Part shown: positions 35,506 through 43,539 of the stretch, piece by piece
Position numbering within the stretch: the first letter of the stretch is position 1
How the letters are laid out: every line of letters begins with the position of its first letter
Assembly: GCF_047495495.1 (NCBI RefSeq)
Contig: NZ_CP179930.1
Location: 558,001-622,000 of the forward strand
From: Zymobacter sp047495495
Lineage (GTDB): Bacteria > Pseudomonadota > Gammaproteobacteria > Pseudomonadales > Halomonadaceae
Length of the DNA stretch: 64,000 nt
Direction: 5' to 3'
Position numbers and translations under genes: made by a program
The notes under the pieces: generated by a model
Seen by the model: only the letters and a program-made list of their open reading frames with translations
The model's database searches: none
What the model was told of the DNA's origin: nothing

Positions 35506-35811
35506 TTATATAGATGCATAAAACTCATCTCGTTTTATGCTGTTATTTAGGTTTGCTTTTAGCAATATACCGATTTTTTCTATATCTCTATTTGTTCCTA
35601 GAATATAGTCTATTTTTAGCGTGTCGAAAATATCTCCGGTTTCTATATCTATTATACTAAGCTATTTTGCTGTGAGACCGGTTTCTGATTTATCTATTAT
35701 TAATTCATTTATAATTTTGTTTTCCAAATTTCTTTTTATGCGAGCGACCTCTGCACGGCTTTTTAGTTCTATTATTGATACGTTTATTTCTTCGTCCAAA
35801 ATATGGCTAAT
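35506..35811 (-). pseudogene. Decayed gene relic with one in-frame amber
   Basis: On the minus strand one frame stays open from the infA terminator to a TAA at 35506-35508 except for a single TAG at 35662-35664. Before the TAG it reads ...LDEEINVSIIELKSRAEVA and on to SETGLTAK; after it, LSIIDIETGDIFDTLKIDY and on to KRDEFYASI. The composition (charged, Ile/Lys/Glu-rich) is protein-like. No start codon with a ribosome binding site is visible, so the 5' end is lost or replaced. The family was not recognised; the gene order suggests it was once upstream of the Sel1-repeat gene. Confidence 0.5.
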
Positions 35812-35812
35812 A

Positions 35813-35849
35813 AAAAAGGCTTCTAGCGAAACTCGCTAGAAGCCTTTTT
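35813..35849 (-). terminator. Terminator of infA
   Basis: AAAAAGGCTTCTAGCGA (35813-35829) pairs with TCGCTAGAAGCCTTTTT (35833-35849), a 17-bp perfect stem with a 3-nt loop. A U tract follows on the minus strand, 23 bases after the infA stop. Confidence 0.93.
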
Positions 35850-35871
35850 ATTTTGCTACTCTCGTTTTTCC

Positions 35872-36108
35872 TTAACGAGAGCGGTACACGATACGGCCTT
35901 TAGTCAGGTCGTACGGCGTCAGTTCTACTTTGACGCGGTCGCCGGTCAGGATGCGGATGTAGTTCTTACGCATCTTGCCTGAAATGTGAGCGGTCACGAC
36001 CGGTGCTTTCTCGTCGTGCATGTCGTCGCCGATGCGAACGCGGAACTGGGTGTTCGGAAGGGTGTCGATAACGAAACCTTCCATTTCAATATGATCTTCA
36101 CGTGCCAT
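35872..36108 (-). CDS. infA: Translation initiation factor IF-1, with a loop insertion
   Basis: 78 residues against the usual 72. The start MAREDHIEMEGFVIDTLPNT and the C-terminal ISGKMRKNYIRILTGDRVKV plus ELTPYDLTKGRIVYRSR are unmistakable. The six extra residues lie between strands of the OB fold: VRIGDDMHDEKAPVVTAH here against VELENGHVVTAH in E. coli. IF-1 binds the ribosomal A site during initiation. GGAGGAAAGG gives a strong ribosome binding site. Confidence 0.96.
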   Translation of the reverse strand: MAREDHIEMEGFVIDTLPNTQFRVRIGDDMHDEKAPVVTAHISGKMRKNYIRILTGDRVKVELTPYDLTKGRIVYRSR

Positions 36109-36263
36109 GAGGGCCTTTCCTCCGGGAATAAATTTTGTGCACTTGCCGGTATCGCCGTACGGAGCGGGACAATACCCATTGGTATTCTACTGAGGCGGGA
36201 CACGCTCGGATTCGACGTGCGCGGGGCCGCTTCTGACCCGTATGCGTGCCGGAATGGTTGCGA

Positions 36264-36292
36264 ATTATGGCATAGCTGTCAGGTACTGGCAA
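36264..36292 (-). promoter_or_regulatory. Sigma70 promoter candidate for infA
   Basis: On the minus strand TTGCCA (36287-36292) and CATAAT (36264-36269) are 17 bp apart, each matching consensus at 5 of 6 positions. It leaves a 5' UTR of about 150 bases before infA, a length often seen for infA. The remaining gap (36109-36407) shows nothing else; no tRNA-Ser gene, as at this place in E. coli, is present. Confidence 0.55.
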
Positions 36293-36407
36293 AAGTAACG
36301 CGTGCCAAGCGCTGTGTTCTCGGGCGCTGGGCATACGTTTCCTTCAGTAATCCATGCTTTGCAGCTGTGAAGGAGCGAAGTTATCGCTATCCTGTCGTAG
36401 CAGGTGA

Positions 36408-37079
36408 CTACTGCACTGGCGGGTGCCAGCGTTCGAGCGAGGCGTGCTGTCTGAGGGCGGCATTGAATTCGCTGCGCGCTATCTCGCGTGCGCCCAGACT
36501 GGCAAGGTGATCGCTATGCACTTGGCAGTCGATCAAGGCAAAACCGTATTCGGGCGGTAGGGTGGCCAAGTGGGCCAGCGCTACCTTAGACGCATCGGGG
36601 CAGCGCGAGAACATCGACTCGCCATAGAAGATGCGCCCCAGTGCCAGCCCGTAGAGGCCACCGACCAGTTCGCCATCGTGCCAGACTTCCAGTGAGTGGG
36701 CGTAGCCGAGCAGATGCAGGTCGTGATAGGCCTGCAGCATCTGTGGCGAGATCCAGGTGTCGTCGCGCAGGCTGCCGCAGTACTGCATGACCTCTTTGAA
36801 GGCCGTGTCGAACGTCAGGGTAAAGCCGCCGTTGCGGATGCGTTTCGCGAGGCTGCGTCGGCAGCGAAACTCATTAGGGTAGAGCACCATGCGCGGATCG
36901 GGTGTCCACCATAGAATAGGGTCTTCGGCGTTGAACCAGGGAAAGATACCGTTCATATAGGCGGTCAGCAGCCACTCCGGCGTGAGCGCACCGCCTGCGG
37001 CCAGCAGTCCGTTGGGTTCATCCTGCGCGTCTTCCACGGCAGGGAATGCCACGGGATGCTCTTCCAGCCAATACAGCAT
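36408..37079 (-). CDS. aat: Leucyl/phenylalanyl-tRNA-protein transferase
   Basis: Adds Leu or Phe to proteins with N-terminal Lys or Arg, making N-degrons for ClpS-ClpAP, whose genes are close by. 223 residues from ATG 37079 (AAGGAGCAGGC upstream). Motifs are GLLAAGGALTPEWLLTAY, GIFPWFN, ILWWTPDPRMVL and the C-terminal FALIDCQVHSDHLASLGA. The longer upstream frame is unsupported. Confidence 0.95.
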   Translation of the reverse strand: MLYWLEEHPVAFPAVEDAQDEPNGLLAAGGALTPEWLLTAYMNGIFPWFNAEDPILWWTPDPRMVLYPNEFRCRRSLAKRIRNGGFTLTFDTAFKEVMQYCGSLRDDTWISPQMLQAYHDLHLLGYAHSLEVWHDGELVGGLYGLALGRIFYGESMFSRCPDASKVALAHLATLPPEYGFALIDCQVHSDHLASLGAREIARSEFNAALRQHASLERWHPPVQ

Positions 37080-37305
37080 GCCTGCTCCTTGATACCTTTG
37101 TCGGCGGGTTGGTCGTTGACGTAACGCGCCTTTGTTTCCACTGATCGGCACTTCATCGCCGGTTCACGATCATAGGATATTCGCCGGGTAGGCGTCACGG
37201 ACAGGGTGGCACATGTACACACAACCAGTATCATGTAGTCCTGCATTTCTGCCACGGATCAGGTTTCAGACAGCCGCTGAGTAGCGGCACAAGGGGATGG
37301 TTACA

Positions 37306-40300
37306 GTGAGTTCGAAGAAAGGAACACCGTCTTCCAGAGCAAACGCCAAACGAGGAGCGTCACCCAAGACACCTCGCAAACGCCAGAACGCTAGGAAGCG
37401 CCAGCAGGCCCAGGCCAGTCGTACCCCGGGGCGGGTGACGACGACGCTGCAGGGGGCCGCCAAAGACGGTGTCACCGTGATTTTGCTGTCGCTGGGTACA
37501 TTTCTGTTGCTGGCGTTTTTCAGCCACACGATGAGCGATCCATCGTGGTTCCATACCGGGCCTGAAAACACACGGGTAGCCAACTGGATGGGACACGTTG
37601 GGGCGCTGGTGTCCGACAGCCTGTATTCGCTGTTCGGTACGGCGGCACTGTGGTGGCCCGCGCTGTGCGCGCTCGGGGCATGGCAGCTAGTGCGCCGCCG
37701 CATCGCTTCGTTCACATGGGATACCACGGTGCTGGCAGTACGCATGGCGGGGCTGATACTGGTGCTGCTGGGGACCTGCCTGCTTGAAGCACTGTTCTCC
37801 AATATCCAGCAATTGAAAGACCACAGTTTCGATATCGTCGGGCAAGGGCTGCGTTCTGGACTGACGGCTCCGCTGGGGCAGCACGGTGCCACGCTGGTCG
37901 GCATTTCGCTGGTGCTGTGCGGTGTGCCGCTGCTGACCGGGCTGTCGTGGCTCACGCTGATGGACGAGATTGGCAAGGCCCTGTTCCGAGGCTTGCGCGG
38001 TGTCGGACGCTTCGTTCGTGATCGCCTACTGATGGCGAAAGAGCGCTACGACGAGCGTCGCGATGCCCGTCTGCCTGTGTCTGACGAGCTGGATGACGAT
38101 GTTCCTGCCGAGCCCTCGTGGCTGAGCCGCAAGCTGTCACACCTTGCGAACACGCTGGGCATTCACCGTGGCGAGCCTGAACTGGACGCTTATCGCTCCG
38201 AGCCCACATCGGCCGTAGCGCCGGAACACAACGTTAAGCCGGTGCGCTATGCACCGTACGAGCGCCCTTACCCCGGCTCAATGACAGATAGTGTCGACGA
38301 TGTCGAAGAAGACACGCCAGCGCTGACGATCCGAGCTCGTCGTGATGAGGAAGATGAGCGTGATGTTGCGCCAGCGCCTAGCGTATCAACTGTTGCGGAT
38401 AGCCGTATTCCGTGGGATGAAGCCGAACAGAGCGATGCGGCGGTAGCCGAGCAGGCTGAGCGTCATCGCCAGACACTGCAATCATTGCGTGAAGCGGAAG
38501 AACGAAAGGCAAGAGAAGAAGAGGAAGCGCTGCGCCGGGCGGCCATCTCTGCACCGACGCGTGTGGACGAGCCGCATGAGGATGAACACGCAGACGCATC
38601 GGTGATTACACCTCAACAGGATGAACCGACACCGCGGCGTGAGGTGCCCATCGTGCGCGCTCCAGCTCCGGACGTGGTCGATGAGCAAGACAGTGAGGAC
38701 GACGACGCTGATGCGCCCACGATCGACGTTGCCAGACCGACGCCCGCATCACTAGAGGCCGTACGCCCGGTGCCTATCGAAGCTGTAGCGGCTTGGCCAG
38801 CAATGCCTGCCACGCAGGTCGCGGTTAACGAGCCGGTCTTTACCCCGACCGCACCGATTTCTGCATCCACGCAGGATGCGGTCGATGAGCCGGAAGCACA
38901 TGAAGACGCGGCACATGAAGAGCCGGTGCATGAGCAGCAGGGCAGTATTGACGATCGCACCACGCCGGAAGAGCTCTCGTCTGCGGCTTCCGATGATGAA
39001 ATGCCCGCTTTCACACCGCGCTTCATGGTCGATATGGACGATGAGGTTGAGACGGAACACGCGTCGGAGGTGTCCGCTTCGGCATTCGATACGACATCGT
39101 TGTCTGCCGCTGATGAAGACGATGACAGTGATTATGGCGATGACGAGGCGGATGATGTCTACGCTGAGCATGAGCCTGTTCGCCCATCCTCTGTAAGCAC
39201 GCCCGTGCAGCAGCCGGAACCTGTGGCGCTGCATAAGCCCGAGCCGCAGTACGTCGAAGATGAACAGGGTGAAGACGAGTATCACGATGACGCGCCGCTG
39301 GATATTCCCGAACGCCCGTTGACGCCGCTATCGCCGCGCGACAGCGATGATGTTGCACCGGCATCGACCATGCCCATCTCGGCGCTGGATGATGACGAGG
39401 ATGAACTTGTCGAAGACGATGGGCCGAAGTTGTGGACCGTCGAGCATCTGCAGCAGCGCGATGAGAACCAGCATGTCGAGATCATCGGTGAGATGCCAGG
39501 CATACAGTTGCTGACGCCTGCCGATGAACAGCAGCCCTCCTATTCCGAAGAAGAGCTGCAGCAGATGGCCGAGCTGCTGGAAATGCGCTTGAAGGAATAC
39601 GGCGTGAAGGCCGAGGTCGTTAATATTTCGCCCGGTCCGGTCATCACCCAGTTCGAGATCATGCCCGCAGCAGGGGTGAAAGGCTCCAAAATCAGCAGCC
39701 TGTCGAAGGATCTGGCGCGTTCGCTGTTGGTCAAGAGTGTCCGTGTTATTGAGGTCATCTATGGCAAACCGACAGTCGGGATTGAGATTCCCAATCCTCA
39801 CCGCGCGATGATCCGTCTGCGCGAAGTGCTGGACTCTGATATCTATCGCAATGCGCGTTCGCCGCTGACCGTTGCGCTGGGTCATAACATTGGTGGGCAT
39901 TCTGTCGTGGCGGACCTCGCCAAGATGCCTCACGTGCTGGTGGCGGGGACAACGGGGTCGGGTAAATCCGTTGGGGTCAACGCGATGCTGATCTCGATCT
40001 TGATGAAATCGCGCCCTGAAGACGTTCGCATGATCCTGATCGACCCCAAAATGCTGGAGCTGTCGGTCTACGATGACATCCCGCACCTGCTGGCACCGGT
40101 GGTGACGGACATGAAGGAAGCGGCCAACGCGTTGCGCTGGTGTGTCGCCGAGATGGAGCGGCGCTACAAGCTGATGTCGAAGATGGGCGTGCGCAATATC
40201 GCGGGTTTCAACGACAAGCTTGATCAGGCTCACGCGGCAGGGGCGCAGGTCGCCGACCCGTTGTGGGATGCCGACACCCATGCCCCGGGTGCACAGCCCG

Positions 40301-40986
40301 ATACACTGAAGAAGCTGCCGTATATTGTGGTGGTCATCGACGAGTTTGCCGACATGTTTATGATTGTCGGCAAAAAGGTCGAAGAACTGATCGCTCGTCT
40401 GGCGCAGAAGGCCCGTGCTGCGGGGATTCACTTGGTACTGGCGACGCAGCGCCCGTCCGTGGATGTAGTGACCGGTCTGATCAAGGCCAACATCCCCTCG
40501 CGTATCGCCTTCCAGGTGTCTTCGCGTATCGACTCCCGTACCATCCTCGATCAGGGCGGTGCCGAGGCGTTGCTGGGCCACGGTGACATGCTGTACCTAG
40601 CAGTGGGTGAGAGCACCCCGACGCGTATCCACGGAGCGTTCGTCGATGACGATGAAGTGCACCGCGTAGTGGAAGACTGGAAGCGTCGCGGTAAGCCTGA
40701 GTACGATGAAGAGATTCTGAGCGGAGGCGTTTCCGCTGATGCGCTGACGGGGCTGGAAGCCGAAGGCGAAGGCGGTGATGCTGAGCAGGACGTACTGTAT
40801 GACGAAGCGGTCAAGTTCGTGACGCAGACGCGCCGTGTGTCGATTTCATCCGTCCAGCGCAAGTTCAAGATCGGCTACAACCGCGCGGCTCGCTTGGTTG
40901 AAGCAATGGAAATGGCCGGCGTGGTTTCTAGCATGGGCAGTAACGGCAGTCGCGAAGTGCTGGCCCCGCCGCCTATCTCGGACTGA
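37306..40986 (+). CDS. ftsK: DNA translocase FtsK
   Basis: 1226 residues. It has an N-terminal membrane domain with four hydrophobic segments (about 45-200) that joins the divisome, a very long acidic Glu/Asp/Ala/Pro linker (about 220-730), a RecA-like motor with Walker A TTGSGKSVGVN near 880 and the Walker B region VVVIDEFADMF, then a C-terminal gamma winged helix (SISSVQRKFKIGYNRAARLV) that reads KOPS and contacts XerD. AAGGGG touches ATG 37297 but is 9 bases from GTG 37306, so the GTG is preferred. It lies upstream of lolA as in E. coli. Confidence 0.96.
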   Translation: MSSKKGTPSSRANAKRGASPKTPRKRQNARKRQQAQASRTPGRVTTTLQGAAKDGVTVILLSLGTFLLLAFFSHTMSDPSWFHTGPENTRVANWMGHVGALVSDSLYSLFGTAALWWPALCALGAWQLVRRRIASFTWDTTVLAVRMAGLILVLLGTCLLEALFSNIQQLKDHSFDIVGQGLRSGLTAPLGQHGATLVGISLVLCGVPLLTGLSWLTLMDEIGKALFRGLRGVGRFVRDRLLMAKERYDERRDARLPVSDELDDDVPAEPSWLSRKLSHLANTLGIHRGEPELDAYRSEPTSAVAPEHNVKPVRYAPYERPYPGSMTDSVDDVEEDTPALTIRARRDEEDERDVAPAPSVSTVADSRIPWDEAEQSDAAVAEQAERHRQTLQSLREAEERKAREEEEALRRAAISAPTRVDEPHEDEHADASVITPQQDEPTPRREVPIVRAPAPDVVDEQDSEDDDADAPTIDVARPTPASLEAVRPVPIEAVAAWPAMPATQVAVNEPVFTPTAPISASTQDAVDEPEAHEDAAHEEPVHEQQGSIDDRTTPEELSSAASDDEMPAFTPRFMVDMDDEVETEHASEVSASAFDTTSLSAADEDDDSDYGDDEADDVYAEHEPVRPSSVSTPVQQPEPVALHKPEPQYVEDEQGEDEYHDDAPLDIPERPLTPLSPRDSDDVAPASTMPISALDDDEDELVEDDGPKLWTVEHLQQRDENQHVEIIGEMPGIQLLTPADEQQPSYSEEELQQMAELLEMRLKEYGVKAEVVNISPGPVITQFEIMPAAGVKGSKISSLSKDLARSLLVKSVRVIEVIYGKPTVGIEIPNPHRAMIRLREVLDSDIYRNARSPLTVALGHNIGGHSVVADLAKMPHVLVAGTTGSGKSVGVNAMLISILMKSRPEDVRMILIDPKMLELSVYDDIPHLLAPVVTDMKEAANALRWCVAEMERRYKLMSKMGVRNIAGFNDKLDQAHAAGAQVADPLWDADTHAPGAQPDTLKKLPYIVVVIDEFADMFMIVGKKVEELIARLAQKARAAGIHLVLATQRPSVDVVTGLIKANIPSRIAFQVSSRIDSRTILDQGGAEALLGHGDMLYLAVGESTPTRIHGAFVDDDEVHRVVEDWKRRGKPEYDEEILSGGVSADALTGLEAEGEGGDAEQDVLYDEAVKFVTQTRRVSISSVQRKFKIGYNRAARLVEAMEMAGVVSSMGSNGSREVLAPPPISD

Positions 40987-40997
40987 CGCTGGCTGAA

Positions 40998-41035
40998 GCG
41001 AAGGTTCAGCTGTCCCAAGGGCACTGAACCTTCGC
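40998..41035 (+). terminator. Hairpin between ftsK and lolA
   Basis: GCGAAGGTTCAG (40998-41009) pairs with CTGAACCTTCGC (41024-41035); the loop can pair further (CCC with GGG). No T tract follows. Confidence 0.6.
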
Positions 41036-41199
41036 CGTATCATGCACTCTTATGAGCATCATCATGACGCTGGTGATGAAGGCAGCCGAATACCGCTGCT
41101 CTGCATCACGTCATAGACTGGATTCAAACGCTGGCGCAGAGGGGCACATATATAGCCCGCGCGACAGCCGCTATATACCGGATTCGAAGAGGACTATTC

Positions 41200-41847
41200 A
41201 TGGCTGTAATGAACACGATGACGCAGTGGGGCAAGGCTTGTCTGGCAGGTATGGCGCTGATGAGCATGGCCCCGTGGGCGGGTGCGGACGAACTGAGCGC
41301 GGCACAGCACCTGACGCAGCGCCTTGAACCCGTGACCAGCTACGCAGCTGACTTCAGCCAGCGCATCGAAGGTAACGGACACGTATCACAGCAGTCGAAA
41401 GGGCAGATGTGGGTCGCCCGCCCGGGCAAGTTCCGCTGGGTTGTAGATGCGCCGTATTCACAGGTCGTGGTCTCTGACGGTAAGGAAGTTTACCTGCACG
41501 ACCCTGATCTGGATCAGGTCACCATTCGCAAGCTTGATCCTCAAGTGACCAATACCCCGGCACTGCTGCTGTCCGGACAAGCCAGCGAACTGGTGCACAG
41601 CTACAGCGTGACAGAGAAGACCCAAGGCAACAAAGAGGTCTATACCCTCAAACCGAAAAGTAGCGACTCACTGTTCGACCGCCTGCAGATGACCTTTGAC
41701 AGCAGTCGACTGTCCTCGCTCGACATGTACGATGCCTCTGGACAGCATACCCAAGTGGCTTTCAGCAACGTACAGCCGAATGCCCAGGTCAGCGATAGCA
41801 CCTTCCACTTCCAGATTCCCAAAGGGGCGGAAGTGATTCGGGAGTGA
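41200..41847 (+). CDS. lolA: Outer-membrane lipoprotein carrier LolA
   Basis: Periplasmic chaperone that takes lipoproteins from LolCDE to LolB. 215 residues: a signal peptide of about 29 residues cut after AGA, then a LolA fold with TSYAADFSQRI, GQMWVARPGKFRW (the RPGKFRW hallmark) and a C-terminal FSNVQPNAQVSDSTFHFQIP. GAGG precedes ATG 41200. A decayed copy of its last codons lies at 43178-43303. In E. coli the next gene is rarA; here rarA is about 20 kb away on the other strand. Confidence 0.95.
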   Translation: MAVMNTMTQWGKACLAGMALMSMAPWAGADELSAAQHLTQRLEPVTSYAADFSQRIEGNGHVSQQSKGQMWVARPGKFRWVVDAPYSQVVVSDGKEVYLHDPDLDQVTIRKLDPQVTNTPALLLSGQASELVHSYSVTEKTQGNKEVYTLKPKSSDSLFDRLQMTFDSSRLSSLDMYDASGQHTQVAFSNVQPNAQVSDSTFHFQIPKGAEVIRE

Positions 41848-41862
41848 TGACTTCTTTTGCAT

Positions 41863-41901
41863 AAAAAGGGTCCCCATGCATTATACAGGGGACCCTTTTT
41901 T
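41863..41901. terminator. Terminator after lolA
   Basis: AAAAAGGGTCCCC (41863-41875) pairs with GGGGACCCTTTTT (41888-41900), then further T. It can act on both strands, for lolA and for the convergent muramidase/LprI operon. Confidence 0.9.
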
Positions 41902-41990
41902 ATAAGCGCAGCACTTTGTTAGTAAATATATAGTGCCTGATTTATTTTATTTTTCGTCCTTATAGTATTTATATATTTTCTTCTGAAATA

Positions 41991-42389
41991 TTACTGAAAT
42001 TGATAATTCTTATAGTATTCTGCTTTCCTATCTGCTTCTATAGATGAACACTTGAAATACTCTATCCAATAGGCATAAGAGCCTATTATGGTATCAGTGG
42101 AAGCTTCCATCTGGCATTTGTTTTTGATATAAATTTTCCAATATTTATATTCATTTTTTACTTGTCTTGAGAAATCTTCTTGCTGAAATACATTATTGTA
42201 TCCGCGTTCTATAAAAGCTTTTTTCTCGTCATATGATTTTTTCATGGATTCTGTCTGTTGATCGTTCATACAAGCTTTTATATCTGCAGATATAGTAATG
42301 TCATAGCATTTTTGATATTTGGTTTCTGACGCAAATGACATCGAAGATAAACCTAATACTAAATAAATGATGGTTTTGATTATTTTCAC
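41991..42389 (-). CDS. Exported LprI-like (DUF1311) protein, putative muramidase inhibitor/immunity protein
   Basis: 132 residues: signal peptide 1-20 (MKIIKTIIYLVLGLSSMSFA), then a mature protein with four cysteines (28, 40, 92, 114), enough for two disulfides. The C-terminal part, WKIYIKNKCQMEA then GSYAYWIEYFKCSSIEADRKA, follows the DUF1311/LprI pattern (W-x-x-Y-R-x-x-x-C ... C-x-x-x-x-T-x-x-R). LprI of Mycobacterium is a lysozyme inhibitor. GTG start with GGGAG 8 bases upstream, 5 bases after the muramidase stop. Strong AT bias. I infer that it protects the producer's periplasm from the adjacent enzyme. Confidence 0.75.
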   Translation of the reverse strand: MKIIKTIIYLVLGLSSMSFASETKYQKCYDITISADIKACMNDQQTESMKKSYDEKKAFIERGYNNVFQQEDFSRQVKNEYKYWKIYIKNKCQMEASTDTIIGSYAYWIEYFKCSSIEADRKAEYYKNYQFQ

Positions 42390-42394
42390 TGTTA

Positions 42395-43018
42395 CTACTC
42401 CCGTAAGTATTTTGCTCGATGTCTTCCATTTTCATACTGATTATACTTGCTGGATGATTCTATGAAATCGGCCAAGGATTTTCTATTGTTTTGACTGCAA
42501 AGCTTGGCAAAATTTAGAGACATTTGGCCCTGATAAAAGACGTCTACAAATATTTCTTTGACTTTTCCATCAAGATTGTCCCATGTCTCAGGCTTAGGAA
42601 ATGTCTTATCTTTTTTGTATCTGTTCTCTATCTGCCGGTGATAAAAGCCCTTTGCATTGTCTTCATATCCTGGATAAATTAGATTGAATAAATTTAGCTG
42701 GGTCTGTTCTGATATTTCTTTTATTTTATCTCGATTGTCAGCTACAAACTGCATGGCACTACATGCGTGAAGCCCTGCTCCCTCTGATATTTTTTCAGCG
42801 GTTTCTTTATCTGCCCCTGAGTTTATAAGATCCATGTAAACGGTGCTTTTTATCCTGCTTCCTAAATCATATCCTCTCCCAATAGTTACTCCTGAATTGT
42901 TAACTGTACAAAAGCTAGTTTTCCCCGGCCAATGTATTTTTCTTGAGTAGTAAGTGCTAGAAGGAGTATTGCTTCCTTCTGCTCGAAAGGTAAAGAGCCC
43001 TTTTGTTGGTTCTAACAT
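42395..43018 (-). CDS. Pesticin-like muramidase, putative antibacterial effector
   Basis: 207 residues, no signal peptide. The N-terminal half matches the T4-lysozyme-like toxin domain of pesticin: Glu14 in FTFRAEGSN, Thr45 and Asp51 in GVTIGRGYDLG. The Thr-to-Asp spacing of 6 equals that reported for the pesticin catalytic residues. Helical segments follow (INSGADKETAEKISEGAG, KIKEISEQTQLNLFNLIYP). The domain stands alone, without pesticin's receptor-binding and translocation parts, so it needs another route to its target, such as a type VI system or lysis. It is the first gene of a two-gene operon with an LprI-like inhibitor. It is AT-rich and flanked by a lolA relic. Confidence 0.75.
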   Translation of the reverse strand: MLEPTKGLFTFRAEGSNTPSSTYYSRKIHWPGKTSFCTVNNSGVTIGRGYDLGSRIKSTVYMDLINSGADKETAEKISEGAGLHACSAMQFVADNRDKIKEISEQTQLNLFNLIYPGYEDNAKGFYHRQIENRYKKDKTFPKPETWDNLDGKVKEIFVDVFYQGQMSLNFAKLCSQNNRKSLADFIESSSKYNQYENGRHRAKYLRE

Positions 43019-43049
43019 ATTTTTTTATCTTGTCTGTTGATGTTGAAAT

Positions 43050-43079
43050 TTATTATTTTCATTTTACTGCAGTTGTCAA
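43050..43079 (-). promoter_or_regulatory. Promoter of the muramidase/LprI operon
   Basis: On the minus strand a perfect -35 TTGACA (43074-43079) precedes ATAATA (43051-43056, 17-bp spacer) or TAATAA (43050-43055, 18-bp), about 32 bases upstream of the muramidase ATG. Confidence 0.6.
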
Positions 43080-43094
43080 TGATTGATGAGGATG

Positions 43095-43111
43095 TGTGAT
43101 GTTTTGTCACA
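43095..43111 (-). promoter_or_regulatory. CRP-like dyad upstream of the muramidase promoter
   Basis: TGTGA (43095-43099) and TCACA (43107-43111) form a dyad with a 7-base interval, one more than the CRP consensus. Its centre lies about 60 bases upstream of the predicted start of transcription, a usual class I activator position. The one-base excess makes it uncertain. Confidence 0.35.
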
Positions 43112-43177
43112 TAATTATTTTTATATCATTGTGGGTAATAGCTGTAAGAAATAATTTTTATGGATGATATAAATATA

Positions 43178-43303
43178 GATGCCCCTTGGCCTGTGCCACA
43201 TCCTACCTTAGCGGTTTTCCGCGACGTGCCGCTTAATACCCAAGTCAGCAATAGCATTTTATAGATCTAAACTCTCCAAGAGGCATAAGTGATCCAAGAA
43301 TAA
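43178..43303 (+). pseudogene. lolA: Relic of the lolA 3' end
   Basis: Codons 43211-43303 align without gaps to the last 31 codons of intact lolA (41755-41847). Identical codon positions include F, V, N, Q, V, S, S, A, V, I, E and the final stop; three codons have become stops (at 43262, 43268 and 43286). Upstream, DA...H-T from 43178 also matches after a small insertion. The frame has no start or function. It marks the far edge of the AT-rich muramidase/LprI segment, so that segment lies between intact lolA and a second, decayed lolA end. Confidence 0.75.
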
Positions 43304-43399
43304 CCACGCTCGAATTGCCTCGTGGTATGAGAGTTCCTTTGCGGTTCAGCATTGCGGGGGCGTTTCTTTATAAGCACCGTATGACGATTAGCACAAAGG

Positions 43400-43539
43400 C
43401 TCTGGTGACCCCTTTTTTTGAGGGTGATGCTAACGCGCTGTTTTTACAGAAGCCGAAGACGTCGCTCTGAAAAAGGGGTAAATGACTCTATGCCGGTTCT
43501 TTCCCTTTCGTGACCATGTATTACGATAGAATACGTCTA
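43400..43539 (+). other. Putative CRISPR leader
   Basis: The 140 bases before the first repeat contain a wide inverted repeat, ACCCCTTTTT (43408-43417) with AAAAAGGGGT (43470-43479), and are AT-rich near the array. Leader-side placement is supported by perfect repeats at this end and a decayed repeat at the other end. No gene is seen between the lolA relic and the array. Confidence 0.55.

Noticed and set aside
35621..35839. 72-codon plus-strand frame in AT-rich DNA
   Set aside because: Antisense to the minus-strand relic and runs into the infA terminator hairpin.
36109..36407. tRNA-Ser gene expected near infA by analogy with E. coli
   Set aside because: No cloverleaf or TTCGAAT-type T-loop found in the interval.
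39328..40581. 417-codon minus-strand frame over ftsK
   Set aside because: Antisense to the conserved motor domain of FtsK; shadow.
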